Shown here piece after piece: positions 27,559 to 36,339 of a stretch of DNA of 64,000 nt (the first letter of the stretch is position 1; each line of letters starts with the position of its first letter). The notes beneath the pieces are model-generated. The model was not told the DNA's origin. It did not search any database and saw only the letters and a program-made list of their open reading frames with translations. The translations under genes and the position numbers were made by a program. This DNA is from Flavobacterium sp. GTDB lineage: Bacteria; Bacteroidota; Bacteroidia; Flavobacteriales; Flavobacteriaceae. The DNA is taken from the NCBI GenBank assembly GCA_025351785.1, contig JANXVF010000005.1:1-64000 (forward strand), written 5' to 3'.

Positions 27559-28467
27559 ATGAAAAATAAACTTAGTTTAATTTTATTCATTTTTAGCTCG
27601 TTTGTTTTTTCGCAAGCATCACTCAATTCTTTCTTAAAGCCAGCCGATTCTTTAAATAAGTCTAGAAGAAATGGAGTTTATATTTCAGAAGTTACTCTTG
27701 GTGGCATCAGCTTGATAGGACTAAATCAACTTTGGTATGCTTCTTATCCAAAATCTAATTTTCACACCTTCAATGACAATAATGAGTGGTTGCAAATGGA
27801 TAAAGTTGGACATGCGTTTTCAACGTATAACATGGGACGATTGGGTGCAGATGCACTAAAATGGTCTGGTGCTTCAAAAAAAAATCAGTTAATTTACGGT
27901 TCAACAATTGGGTTTTCATTTATGACAGTCGTTGAATTTTTTGATGGATATTCATCTAATTGGGGCTTTTCTTGGGGTGATATGATTGCAAATTTTTCGG
28001 GTACATCATTATTCGTATCTCAAGAATTGATTTGGAATGAACAGCGAATAGTTCCAAAATTTTCATTTCATACCACCCAATATCCTAGCGCAAGACCTGC
28101 TGTTTTAGGAAGTAATCTGCAAGAACAAATTTTAAAGGATTATAACGGTCAAACCTATTGGTTATCGGGAAATTTACATTCTTTTTTTAAGAATTCTAAA
28201 ATTCCAGTTTGGTTAAATGTTGCCATGGGTTATGGTGCCAAAGGAATGATTACTGGCCAGGACGAACTCGTAAATACTGTTTTTTTTCCTGATAAAAGAC
28301 GCACAAGAGTATATTATTTAAGTTTAGATGTCGATTTGACTAAAATTAAAACAAAATCGCATGTTTTGAAAACAGTATTTTCACTTTTCAACACACTTAA
28401 AGTTCCTGCTCCGACAGTTGCAATTGACGGATTTAATTCTGTTAAATGGTACTTTTTATATTTTTAA
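27559..28467 (+). CDS. DUF2279 (YfiM-like) exported protein
   Basis: 302-aa protein with a signal peptide (ILFIFSSFVFSQ). It matches DUF2279 through SLIGLNQLWYASYPKSNFHT, WLQMDKVGHAFSTYNMGR and VVEFFDGYSSNWGFSWGD. Conserved His/Asp/Trp residues around the membrane-like helices recall small periplasmic or outer-membrane lipoproteins such as YfiM; the role is unknown. It follows the DPP-IV-type gene closely and probably shares its transcript. A perfect 8-bp inverted repeat lies downstream at 28510-28527. Confidence 0.83.
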   Translation: MKNKLSLILFIFSSFVFSQASLNSFLKPADSLNKSRRNGVYISEVTLGGISLIGLNQLWYASYPKSNFHTFNDNNEWLQMDKVGHAFSTYNMGRLGADALKWSGASKKNQLIYGSTIGFSFMTVVEFFDGYSSNWGFSWGDMIANFSGTSLFVSQELIWNEQRIVPKFSFHTTQYPSARPAVLGSNLQEQILKDYNGQTYWLSGNLHSFFKNSKIPVWLNVAMGYGAKGMITGQDELVNTVFFPDKRRTRVYYLSLDVDLTKIKTKSHVLKTVFSLFNTLKVPAPTVAIDGFNSVKWYFLYF

Positions 28468-28509
28468 ATTGTAAAATATTTAGTTAAGTTTATAAAACAG
28501 TAACTATAA

Positions 28510-28527
28510 TTGTAATTGAAATTACAA
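28510..28527. repeat. 8-bp inverted repeat in the gap after DUF2279
   Basis: TTGTAATT and AATTACAA are separated by two bases. An AT-only hairpin without a clear T run: a weak terminator or chance in AT-rich DNA. The same 238-base gap also holds an imperfect CTGTTTA / TAAACAACAG repeat near 28561-28581. Confidence 0.3.
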
Positions 28528-28651
28528 ATTTTAAAATTAATTTTAAGTAAAAAAGCTTAACTGTTTATAGGTAAACAACAGTGTAAAGTAACCCTTTGTC
28601 TAATTTAGTAAGTTAATAAGTAGTTCATTATCAATATTATAAATTTTTGTG

Positions 28652-28659
28652 TATATTTG
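28652..28659 (+). promoter_or_regulatory. Candidate -7 element (TATATTTG)
   Basis: Matches TAnnTTTG exactly, 47 bases before the ATG at 28706. No good TTTG is seen at the -33 distance. The nearby upstream open frame (from 28649) would put the promoter inside the coding region, another reason to start at 28706. Confidence 0.45.
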
Positions 28660-28705
28660 CACCGCAATATTCAAGAAGGTGACAGCACTTGAGAAATTAC
28701 ACTTT

Positions 28706-29338
28706 ATGATAAACAGATGGACATTTTATTTAGGCATCATTGTGATAGTAGGATTTATAAGTACAGCTTTTAAACCTAAAATTCTTCAAAATTATCAATG
28801 GACTGATGTAGATGAACACTCTGAACTTCAATATCATTTACCGTCTCAAAAAGTTTCTGATTACAATTTTTTATTTCTTCCCTACACGGGCAAGTTTTTT
28901 ATTGGTTTTAAAGAGGCGATTGCTCTAAAAGAATCTCAAGGGCAATATGATTTGGTAAATTCATTAGGCTATTTGGGGAAATATCAGTTTGGTACGGCTG
29001 CGCTCAAATCAATAGGAATTTCAAGCAGCGAACAGTTTTTAAACAATCCAGATTTACAAGAGAAAGCTTTTGTGGCTCTGTTAAAAATTAATAAATGGCA
29101 ACTTCAAGATTTAATTAAAAATTATAAAGGTAAGGTTATAGATGGAGTTAGAATAACCGAATCGGGAATTCTCGCCTCTGCTCATTTAGGTGGTGCAGGA
29201 TCGGTTAGAAGGTTTTTAGAGTCTAATGGAAAAAGAAAAATTAAAGACAATTATGGTACTTCTGTTAAAAGTTATATGCGAGATTTTGGTGGTTATGAAA
29301 CACAAAATATAATTGCAAAACCCACAACCAAAGTATAA
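28706..29338 (+). CDS. Lytic-transglycosylase-like, membrane-anchored exported protein
   Basis: Protein of 210 aa with one N-terminal membrane segment (FYLGIIVIVGFISTAF) and a lysozyme-like domain. The motif is FKEAIALKESQGQYDLVNSLGYLGKYQFG: a catalytic-type Glu (KES) followed by GYLGKYQFG, as in transglycosylase/lysozyme folds. The distal AHLGGAGSVRRFLESNG is typical of the same superfamily. It probably cuts peptidoglycan in the periplasm. I start at ATG 28706; the longer frame from 28649 would run through the candidate promoter. A strong terminator follows directly. Confidence 0.68.
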   Translation: MINRWTFYLGIIVIVGFISTAFKPKILQNYQWTDVDEHSELQYHLPSQKVSDYNFLFLPYTGKFFIGFKEAIALKESQGQYDLVNSLGYLGKYQFGTAALKSIGISSSEQFLNNPDLQEKAFVALLKINKWQLQDLIKNYKGKVIDGVRITESGILASAHLGGAGSVRRFLESNGKRKIKDNYGTSVKSYMRDFGGYETQNIIAKPTTKV

Positions 29339-29344
29339 AAATAT

Positions 29345-29371
29345 AAAAATCCCTCTTGAGGGATTTTTTAT
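29345..29371 (+). terminator. Rho-independent terminator
   Basis: AAAAATCCCTC, a TT loop and GAGGGATTTTT make a perfect 11-bp stem followed by more T/A. It sits seven bases after the transglycosylase-like gene. Confidence 0.9.
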
Positions 29372-29402
29372 TTATAAATAACTTAAAAACTTTAACCAGA
29401 TA

Positions 29403-29612
29403 TTAAGCTTGTTTTTTATAATGATTTTTGTACAAATAAATTGCATACAAAATGCCTGCCAAAGCAAGTAATATCAACTTTCCATTAATAGGAGTTGGAG
29501 CTGGATCGTTTCCTTCCAATCCACCATTATTATCTTCATCGCCAGGTTGAGCAAGGCAAATAAAATTACATAACATTAATATAAGTAGACTAATTTTAGA
29601 TATATTTTTCAT
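29403..29612 (-). CDS. 69-aa exported miniprotein with PID-CTERM-like sorting tail
   Basis: Very small protein with three parts. There is a signal peptide (ILMLCNFICLAQ), then a short acidic Gly/Asn/Pro linker (DEDNNGGLEGNDPAPTP). The tail is PINGKLILLALAGILYAIYLYKNHYKK: a Pro-Ile-Asn-Gly box, one hydrophobic helix and a basic end. This architecture resembles the PID-CTERM class of small Bacteroidota proteins (Pro-Ile-Asp before a helix and Lys/Arg), with Asn instead of Asp. The class is reminiscent of rhombosortase/exosortase substrates, but no sortase lies in the window. Recognition is from memory; function unknown. Confidence 0.65.
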   Translation of the reverse strand: MKNISKISLLILMLCNFICLAQPGDEDNNGGLEGNDPAPTPINGKLILLALAGILYAIYLYKNHYKKQA

Positions 29613-29724
29613 AAAAATAATTTAAACACTTGCAAATATAATTGCATTTTTTTAATTAACTACCAAAAATTTATTTAAATGTGATTTTTGGTAAAAAAAT
29701 TGCTCAAAACTATTATATAATTAT

Positions 29725-31314
29725 TTATTCAAACTCAGATGTAAAAAATAATCTTACGTTGGGATACTTAGTTTGAGTCATTTGAATTGTAAAATCTGAA
29801 TCGGCAAGAAATACTAATTGCCCATATTTATCATGAGCCAAAAACTTTTGCTTGATGCGTTTAAATTCGCTAAATTCTTCACTTTTAGGATTATCTGGTT
29901 TTACCCAACAGGCTTTATGAACAGGAAAATTTTCATAAGTACATTTTGCACCATATTCATGTTCTAATCGGTATTGAATTACTTCATATTGCAAGGCTCC
30001 AACTGTCCCAATTATCTTACGGTTGTTCATTTCTAGCGTAAATAATTGTGCAACTCCTTCATCCATCAATTGATCGATTCCTTTTTCGAGTTGCTTGGCT
30101 TTCAAGGGATCTGCATTATTGATGTATCTAAAATGTTCTGGCGAAAAACTAGGAATTCCCTTAAAACTCATTAATTCTCCTTCGGTTAAAGTATCACCAA
30201 TTTTAAAATTTCCGGTATCATGAAGACCTACAATATCACCTGGATAGGAAATATCAACAATTTCTTTTTTTTCTGCAAAAAAAGCATTTGGGCTAGAAAA
30301 TTTCAAAATTTTATTTAATCGAACATGCAAATAAGGTTTATTTCGTTCAAAAGTTCCCGATACAATTTTTATAAATGCTAACCTATCTCTATGTTTTGGA
30401 TCCATATTTGCATGGATTTTAAATACAAAACCAGATAATTTTTCTTCTGCTGGATTAATTATTCTGGTGTCTGACTCTTTAGCTTTTGGCGAGGGAGCAA
30501 TTTCTATAAAACAATCTAATAATTCTCTAACTCCAAAATTATTTAAGGCAGAGCCAAAGAAAACGGGTTGCAAATTTCCATCGAGATATTCTTGTCTATC
30601 AAATTTCGGATAGACTTCATCAATTAATTCGAGTTCTTCTCTAAGTTTTGAGGCTGGTTTTTCTCCAATAAGTTTTTCTAGTTCGGGACTTAAAATATCC
30701 GAAATTGTAATTGTATCTTCAATATTTTTTCTGCTATCTACACTAAATAAATTGATATTGTGTTCCCAAATATTATAAATTCCTTGAAAATCATATCCCA
30801 TACCGATAGGGAAACTTAAAGGTGTAACATGCAAACCTAGTTTTTTTTCAACTTCGTCCATAAGGTCAAAAGCATCTTTACCTTCTCGGTCTAATTTGTT
30901 TATGAAAACAATTATCGGAATTTTTCGCATTCGGCAAACCGATACCAATTTCTCGGTTTGCTCCTCGACACCTTTTGCTACATCTATAACTACAATTACA
31001 CTATCGACAGCAGTTAAGGTTCTAAAAGTGTCTTCGGCAAAATCCTTATGTCCTGGAGTATCTAAAATATTTATTTTTTTGTCCTTATATATGAATGCTA
31101 AAACAGAAGTGGCTACCGAAATTCCTCGTTGGCGTTCTATTTCCATAAAATCTGAAGTGGCGCCTTTTTTTATTTTGTTGTTCTTTACCGCTCCAGCTTC
31201 TTGAATTGCGCCTCCAAAAAGCAATAACTTCTCAGTTAAAGTTGTTTTTCCTGCATCGGGATGCGAGATAATTCCGAAAGTGCGACGGCGATCTATTTCT
31301 TTTAAAAAACTCAT
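29725..31314 (-). CDS. prfC: Peptide chain release factor 3
   Basis: GTPase that recycles RF1/RF2 from the ribosome after termination. 529 aa, the usual RF3 length. The G-domain motifs are all present: G1 SHPDAGKTTLTEKLL, G2 region RQRGISVATSV, G3 DTPGHKDFAEDT and G4 NKLDREGKD. The C-terminal half holds the RF3-specific domain (NNRKIIGTVGALQYEV, HEYGAKCTYE). A -7-type TATTTTTG lies just upstream on the minus strand (31334-31341). Stand-alone, divergent from the parvulin genes. Confidence 0.97.
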   Translation of the reverse strand: MSFLKEIDRRRTFGIISHPDAGKTTLTEKLLLFGGAIQEAGAVKNNKIKKGATSDFMEIERQRGISVATSVLAFIYKDKKINILDTPGHKDFAEDTFRTLTAVDSVIVVIDVAKGVEEQTEKLVSVCRMRKIPIIVFINKLDREGKDAFDLMDEVEKKLGLHVTPLSFPIGMGYDFQGIYNIWEHNINLFSVDSRKNIEDTITISDILSPELEKLIGEKPASKLREELELIDEVYPKFDRQEYLDGNLQPVFFGSALNNFGVRELLDCFIEIAPSPKAKESDTRIINPAEEKLSGFVFKIHANMDPKHRDRLAFIKIVSGTFERNKPYLHVRLNKILKFSSPNAFFAEKKEIVDISYPGDIVGLHDTGNFKIGDTLTEGELMSFKGIPSFSPEHFRYINNADPLKAKQLEKGIDQLMDEGVAQLFTLEMNNRKIIGTVGALQYEVIQYRLEHEYGAKCTYENFPVHKACWVKPDNPKSEEFSEFKRIKQKFLAHDKYGQLVFLADSDFTIQMTQTKYPNVRLFFTSEFE

Positions 31315-31452
31315 AAAAACGTATAATGGATTGCAAAAATAGTATTTATTTGATGATATGAGTATTTTGGTTTACTATAATTTGTGTTTTAAAATTATTA
31401 AAAGTATTATTTAAATCTGTTAATAAATTTTTGTTAATACTATTTGTTATAC

Positions 31453-31482
31453 TTGCATACAAATATTGAATTGTTACTTTTG
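31453..31482 (+). promoter_or_regulatory. Promoter for the parvulin operon
   Basis: TTG at 31453-31455, a 19-base spacer and TACTTTTG at 31475-31482, an exact TAnnTTTG. It lies 67 bases before the first parvulin gene. Confidence 0.65.
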
Positions 31483-31549
31483 TTGATTGTAATTTATTAA
31501 GTTTAAACCTAATTTATTCAAAAAAAATAATTAAAATTTTTTAGTAATT

Positions 31550-33511
31550 ATGAAAAAAGTGTTTTTAGGATTTCTGTTAGTAGTGAGTTTCTTTTCAAAT
31601 TCTCAAAATGTAACCAAAGAAGTTTTGTTTACAGTAGACGGAAAACCATATTATACTGATGAATTTGCAAGAGTCTATAATAAAAATTTAGATTTGGTTA
31701 AAGATGAATCTCAAAAGGATTTAAATCAGTATTTAGACTTGTTTGTTGGATATAAGCTAAAAGTTGCCAAGGCAAATAAGCTAAAATTGCAAGATAATCC
31801 ACAGTATCAAACAGAATTAAAAAGTTACAGAACCCAACTTTCAAAAAATTATACATCGGATAGTAAAGTTACAAAAGAACTTGTAAACGAGGGATATCTT
31901 CGTCTTCAAAAAGAAATTAATGCCTCACATATTTTGATAACTTGTGATGAAAATGCCACGCCAGCAGATACACTTACTGCATATAACAAAGCAATTGATA
32001 TCCGAAAAAAAGCACTTGCTGGTGAAGATTTTGGTAATTTAGCTCAAGAATTTTCACAAGATCCTTCAGCAAAAGACAACAAAGGTAACTTGGGATATTT
32101 TACAGCTTTTAGAATGGTATATGCCTTTGAAAATGGAGCTTACAAAACACCAGTTGGACAAATTTCAATGCCAATTCGAACTCGTTTTGGATATCATTTG
32201 ATAAAAGTAAATAATGTGCGAGATAATCGCGGTGAAGTTGCAGTTGCACACATCATGATTATGAATCCTAAAGAAGGCGATACCGATAAAGATAAAGCTA
32301 AAAATACAATTGACGATGTTTATAAAAAATTGCAACAAGGTGAAAATTTTGAAGAGTTGGCAAAACAATTTTCTGAAGATAAATCATCAGCATCAAAAGG
32401 TGGTGTTTTAAATAGATTTGGTTCTGGTCAATTAAGTTCTACTGAGTTTGAAGATGGAGCTTTTTCGTTGACAAAAGAAAATCCAATCTCTAAACCATTT
32501 CAGTCGCAATATGGGTGGCATATTGTAAAACTAATCGAAAAATATCCAGTAAAAACACTCGAAGAATCAAAAATTGAACTTGAAAACAAAATTAGTAAAG
32601 ATGATCGTTCTCGATTAATTTCAAATTCGTTTACAGAGAAACTACAAAAAAAATACAATATCAAACGAGATAACAAATTGTTTGAAAAAATATCAAAAGT
32701 TGTAACAAATGATTTTTATGAGGCTAAGTGGGTCGTTCCAACTGATGTAAAACCTTTTTCTGGCAAGTTGTTTTCTATTGAAAAGAAAACAATTTCAGGA
32801 ACTGATTTTTTGAACTATGTAAATACACAACAGAAATCTGGTTTGGCAATAAAGCCTATTGAAAAATTGACTAGTGTTTTATACCAAAAATTTGCCGACG
32901 AGCAAATGAATCAATATTTTAGTGACAACCTCGAAAATGAATTTCCAGAATTTTCATCGATTATGGATGAATATAGAGATGGATTATTGCTTTTTGATTT
33001 AATGGAAAAAGAAATTTGGCAACGTTCCAAAACCGATACTTTAGGGCTAAAATCATTTTATGAAACTCAAAAATTTAAACATCAATGGAAAACCCGAGTA
33101 AATGCTTTGGTTTTATCATCGACTAAAAATGATGTGATAAAAAAAGCTCTTGCTTTATTGAATAAGGGTGAAACAAGCCAAGCTATAAAAGATAATTTGA
33201 ATACTAAAGAAATGGTAAATATCATGACTTATGAAGGTGTTTATGAAGAGGGAGCCGATGCCTTGCCGGTAGGAACAAAGATGCTTGAAGGAATATCTGA
33301 TATTACAAAAAAAGGAGATTATTATTTTATAACAAAAATAAGTAAAGTTATACCTGCCGGACCAAAATCATTAGAAGAATGTAAGGGGAAATTAATAAAT
33401 GATTACCAGCAATATTTAGAACAAAACTGGGTTTCAGATTTGAAAAAAGAATTTACTATCAATGTAAATCAAGATGTTTTTGAAAAAGTTAAAAAACAAA
33501 TTAAAAAGTAA
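31550..33511 (+). CDS. Periplasmic parvulin-type peptidyl-prolyl isomerase (PpiD/SurA-like, two rotamase domains)
   Basis: 653-aa exported folding factor. The signal peptide ends near FSNSQN. After an N-terminal chaperone-type helical domain come two parvulin (rotamase) domains. The first is at about 120-225 (INASHILITCDENATPADT ... FGYHLIKVN). The second is at about 228-335 (VAVAHIMIMNPKEGD ... YGWHIVKLIEKYP). The C-terminal 300 residues contain a third, degenerate helical region. It should help outer-membrane proteins fold. The next parvulin gene starts nine bases after its stop, so both share an operon. Confidence 0.9.
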   Translation: MKKVFLGFLLVVSFFSNSQNVTKEVLFTVDGKPYYTDEFARVYNKNLDLVKDESQKDLNQYLDLFVGYKLKVAKANKLKLQDNPQYQTELKSYRTQLSKNYTSDSKVTKELVNEGYLRLQKEINASHILITCDENATPADTLTAYNKAIDIRKKALAGEDFGNLAQEFSQDPSAKDNKGNLGYFTAFRMVYAFENGAYKTPVGQISMPIRTRFGYHLIKVNNVRDNRGEVAVAHIMIMNPKEGDTDKDKAKNTIDDVYKKLQQGENFEELAKQFSEDKSSASKGGVLNRFGSGQLSSTEFEDGAFSLTKENPISKPFQSQYGWHIVKLIEKYPVKTLEESKIELENKISKDDRSRLISNSFTEKLQKKYNIKRDNKLFEKISKVVTNDFYEAKWVVPTDVKPFSGKLFSIEKKTISGTDFLNYVNTQQKSGLAIKPIEKLTSVLYQKFADEQMNQYFSDNLENEFPEFSSIMDEYRDGLLLFDLMEKEIWQRSKTDTLGLKSFYETQKFKHQWKTRVNALVLSSTKNDVIKKALALLNKGETSQAIKDNLNTKEMVNIMTYEGVYEEGADALPVGTKMLEGISDITKKGDYYFITKISKVIPAGPKSLEECKGKLINDYQQYLEQNWVSDLKKEFTINVNQDVFEKVKKQIKK

Positions 33512-33520
33512 TTTAAACGA

Positions 33521-34927
33521 ATGATAAATAAATTAATTAAAAAAACAACTGCTTTAATTATTGTTTTTTTTATTGCAATTTTTGCAAATGCACAAGAGAT
33601 TATTGTAGAAAAAACTGTTAAAAAAGATTCAATAAAACCATCTAAACGCCAAAAAATTGATGGAATTATTGCAACAGTTGGAGATTATACTGTTTTAGAT
33701 TCAGATATTGATAAGGCATTTTTAGAAATTTCAGGCGCTGGAGGTTCTGTAAAAGATATTACTCGCTGTCAGATGTTGGGTAAACTACTCGAAGATAAAT
33801 TATATGCTCACCAAGCCATTCAAGATTCTATAATTGTAAAAGATGAAGAAGTAAAAGAAAAAATGGCTCAACAGATGGATTATATGGTTGAGCAACTTGG
33901 TGGTATGGACAAAGTGGTTAAATATTTCAAAAAAAATAATGAAGATGAATTTAAAACTGATTTATTTGAGATTTTGAAGCAACAGAAATTAGCATCAGAA
34001 ATGCAAAAGAAAATTATCGATCCTATAACAATAACACCAGAAGAAACTAGAAATTTTTTTAAAAGAATACCAGAGTCTGAGCGACCTGTTTTTGGAGCAG
34101 AACTTGAAATGGCGCAAATAACTATAAAACCAGTAGTTTCTCCCGAAGAAAAACAAGCCGTAATTGACAAACTCAAAGAGATTAAAAAGCAAGTTCTCGA
34201 AGGGTCAAGTTTTACCACAAAAGCAGTTCTTTATACCGAAGATCCGGGATCTAGGTCAACAGGAGGATTTTATAAAATTAATAAAAAAACAGCTTTTGTA
34301 AAAGAATTTAAGGATGTTGCTTTTTCATTGCAGGAAGGAGAAATTTCTGAACCATTTGAAACCGAGTTTGGATATCATATTATTATGCTCGAAAAAATTA
34401 AAGGTCAAGATTTAGAATTACGCCACATATTAATGATCCCAAAGGTTTCTGCAACAGCACTTAAAGAGGCAAAAGATAAAATTTTACTGATTCGTAAACA
34501 TATATTAGATAAAGAAATTTCGTTTGCCGAGGCAGCGCGAACTACTTCAAGCGAAAAAGAAACTCGAACTAATGGTGGAACACTCGTAAACCCAAAAACT
34601 CAAGATACTCATTTTGAGCTAACAAAGATGGATCCCGAGTTTTACTCGCAAGTAGCAGACTTGAAAAATGGAGAAATCACAAATCCTATTCTTGAAGATG
34701 ACCCAAAGGATGGCAAAAAATATAAAATTGTAACCGTTACTAATAAAATTGAAGAACACAAAGCCGATTACAGTAAAGATTATACTAAGATTAGAGAGTT
34801 GGCTTTAAAAGAAAAACAAATTGAAGCTATTGCAAAATGGTCTGAGCAAAAAATTAAAGAAACATATATAAAAATAAACGGTGAATATAGAGATTGCATT
34901 TTTACCAACAATTGGTTGAAGAAATAA
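33521..34927 (+). CDS. Periplasmic SurA-like peptidyl-prolyl isomerase
   Basis: 468-aa exported chaperone. After a signal peptide (IIVFFIAIFANAQ) it has a SurA-type N-terminal helical domain (about 35-170, with KIDGIIATVGDYTVLDSD). A well-formed rotamase domain follows at about 190-292 (GGFYKINKKTAFVKEF, FETEFGYHIIMLEK). A second, more divergent one spans about 295-400 (LELRHILMIPKVS). A helical C-terminus closes it, as in SurA. It should escort outer-membrane beta-barrels. Second gene of the parvulin operon; a hairpin lies 27 bases downstream. Confidence 0.9.
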   Translation: MINKLIKKTTALIIVFFIAIFANAQEIIVEKTVKKDSIKPSKRQKIDGIIATVGDYTVLDSDIDKAFLEISGAGGSVKDITRCQMLGKLLEDKLYAHQAIQDSIIVKDEEVKEKMAQQMDYMVEQLGGMDKVVKYFKKNNEDEFKTDLFEILKQQKLASEMQKKIIDPITITPEETRNFFKRIPESERPVFGAELEMAQITIKPVVSPEEKQAVIDKLKEIKKQVLEGSSFTTKAVLYTEDPGSRSTGGFYKINKKTAFVKEFKDVAFSLQEGEISEPFETEFGYHIIMLEKIKGQDLELRHILMIPKVSATALKEAKDKILLIRKHILDKEISFAEAARTTSSEKETRTNGGTLVNPKTQDTHFELTKMDPEFYSQVADLKNGEITNPILEDDPKDGKKYKIVTVTNKIEEHKADYSKDYTKIRELALKEKQIEAIAKWSEQKIKETYIKINGEYRDCIFTNNWLKK

Positions 34928-34953
34928 TTATCGTTGAGTTTAACAAGTTTTAA

Positions 34954-34978
34954 AATCTAATATCGATATTGTTAGATT
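34954..34978. repeat. Near-perfect palindrome between surA-like and moxR genes
   Basis: AATCTAATATC at 34954-34964 pairs with GATATT-TAGATT at 34965-34978, interrupted by a two-base GT bulge. No T run follows directly, so a weak terminator, an operator or a recombination site are all possible. Confidence 0.4.
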
Positions 34979-35069
34979 GAAATTATTGAAAATAATTAAT
35001 TTTATAAGATTTATTTCGATTCAGTAGTTTTAGCAATAATATCTTTTATAAAAAAATATAATATCAAAA

Positions 35070-36023
35070 ATGTCAGACGTAATAGCAATACAAAATTTAG
35101 TTCAAAGACGAGTTGAACTCAAAAAAGAAATAGCAAAAATAATTGTTGGTCAAGACGATGTTGTAGACCAAATTTTATTAAGTATTTTTTCTGGAGGTCA
35201 TGCCTTGCTGGTGGGCGTTCCAGGATTAGCAAAAACTTTAATGGTTAATACAATTGCACAAGCATTGGGACTTGACTTTAAAAGAATCCAATTCACTCCA
35301 GATTTAATGCCATCTGATATTTTAGGAAGTGAAATATTAGATGAAAATAGGCAATTTAAATTTATAAAAGGACCAATTTTTTCAAATATAATATTGGCTG
35401 ATGAGATAAATAGAACTCCACCAAAAACTCAGGCGGCACTTCTTGAGGCCATGCAAGAAAGATCAGTTACAATTGCAGGTCAAAATTATAAATTATCGTT
35501 ACCCTACTTTGTATTAGCAACTCAAAATCCTATCGAGCAAGAAGGTACATATCCGTTACCTGAGGCACAATTAGATCGATTTATGTTTGCTATAAAATTA
35601 GATTATCCTTCGTTTCTGGAGGAGGTTTTGGTTGTAAAAAGTACCACATCAAATGTGAAACAAATTATTAATCCACTATTTACGGCTCAAGAAATAATCG
35701 ATTTTCAAGAATTAATTCGTAGAGTTCCTGTTGCAGATAATGTGGTAGAATATGCAGTTACTTTAGTGAGTAAAACGCGCCCAAATAATCCTTTGTCTAA
35801 CGAATATGTAAAAAATTATTTAGATTGGGGAGCAGGACCAAGAGCATCACAAAATTTAATTTTAGCAGCTAAAGCTAATGCTGCTTTTAATGGAAAATTC
35901 TCACCAGATATTGAAGATGTAAAAGCTGTAGCTGTAGGAATACTTCGTCATCGTATTATTAAAAATTATAAAGCCGATGCAGAAGCAATAACTGAAGAAA
36001 TGATTATTGACAAACTTTTATAA
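35070..36023 (+). CDS. MoxR-family AAA+ ATPase
   Basis: 317-aa ATPase. Walker A is VGVPGLAKTLM, Walker B ILADEINRTPP, followed by KTQAALLEAMQER and the sensor LATQNPIEQEGTYPLPEAQLDRF. MoxR ATPases act as chaperones that activate metal-containing or membrane protein complexes, normally with a DUF58/VWA partner. No such partner lies beside it here: the downstream neighbour is a PAP2 phosphatase beyond a terminator, the upstream neighbours are parvulins. The product is certain as a family; its client is unknown. Confidence 0.93.
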   Translation: MSDVIAIQNLVQRRVELKKEIAKIIVGQDDVVDQILLSIFSGGHALLVGVPGLAKTLMVNTIAQALGLDFKRIQFTPDLMPSDILGSEILDENRQFKFIKGPIFSNIILADEINRTPPKTQAALLEAMQERSVTIAGQNYKLSLPYFVLATQNPIEQEGTYPLPEAQLDRFMFAIKLDYPSFLEEVLVVKSTTSNVKQIINPLFTAQEIIDFQELIRRVPVADNVVEYAVTLVSKTRPNNPLSNEYVKNYLDWGAGPRASQNLILAAKANAAFNGKFSPDIEDVKAVAVGILRHRIIKNYKADAEAITEEMIIDKLL

Positions 36024-36339
36024 CAAATAAAAAAATATGTTATTTCATAATTTCAAATAAAAAATATGAAATCAATTTTTATAAAAATTGAAAAGTAAAA
36101 AAACAATAATTAAAGATGTTGATAAGCATCTTTTTTTATTTAAAATTAATAAATAATCTCCTGTATAAATCTTTCTTCAAATTAAGATTAAAAATAATTC
36201 TAAAATTATCGTACCTATTTATTAATTGAAATTTGATTATAAAATAGAAAAGTTTACTTTAGCATAAGCTAAATGAATTATTTTTTAAATTGTAATTAAT
36301 TCAATTTTTGTCTTGAATAGCAAAATACAATCATAAAGT
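36024..36339. other. 316-base gene-free gap between moxR and PAP2
   Basis: No ORF of note. It contains a perfect 18-base palindrome CAATTTTTATAAAAATTG (36073-36090) and a terminator hairpin at 36112-36138. The remainder is AT-rich DNA without a recognisable RNA gene. I see no clear TTTG / TAnnTTTG pair directly before the PAP2 gene. Confidence 0.6.
36112..36138 (+). terminator. Rho-independent terminator after moxR
   Basis: AAAGATG, an eight-base loop and CATCTTT, followed by a T run. It is 89 bases after the moxR stop. Confidence 0.75.

Noticed and set aside
28649..28705. 19-residue N-terminal extension of the transglycosylase-like gene
   Set aside because: It would include the TATATTTG promoter element and place residues before the membrane anchor. 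The ATG at 28706 is better.
33880..34218. 112-aa open frame antisense to the SurA-like gene
   Set aside because: Inside a conserved gene with clear rotamase motifs. The antisense translation is Ser/Ile/Phe-rich low complexity.
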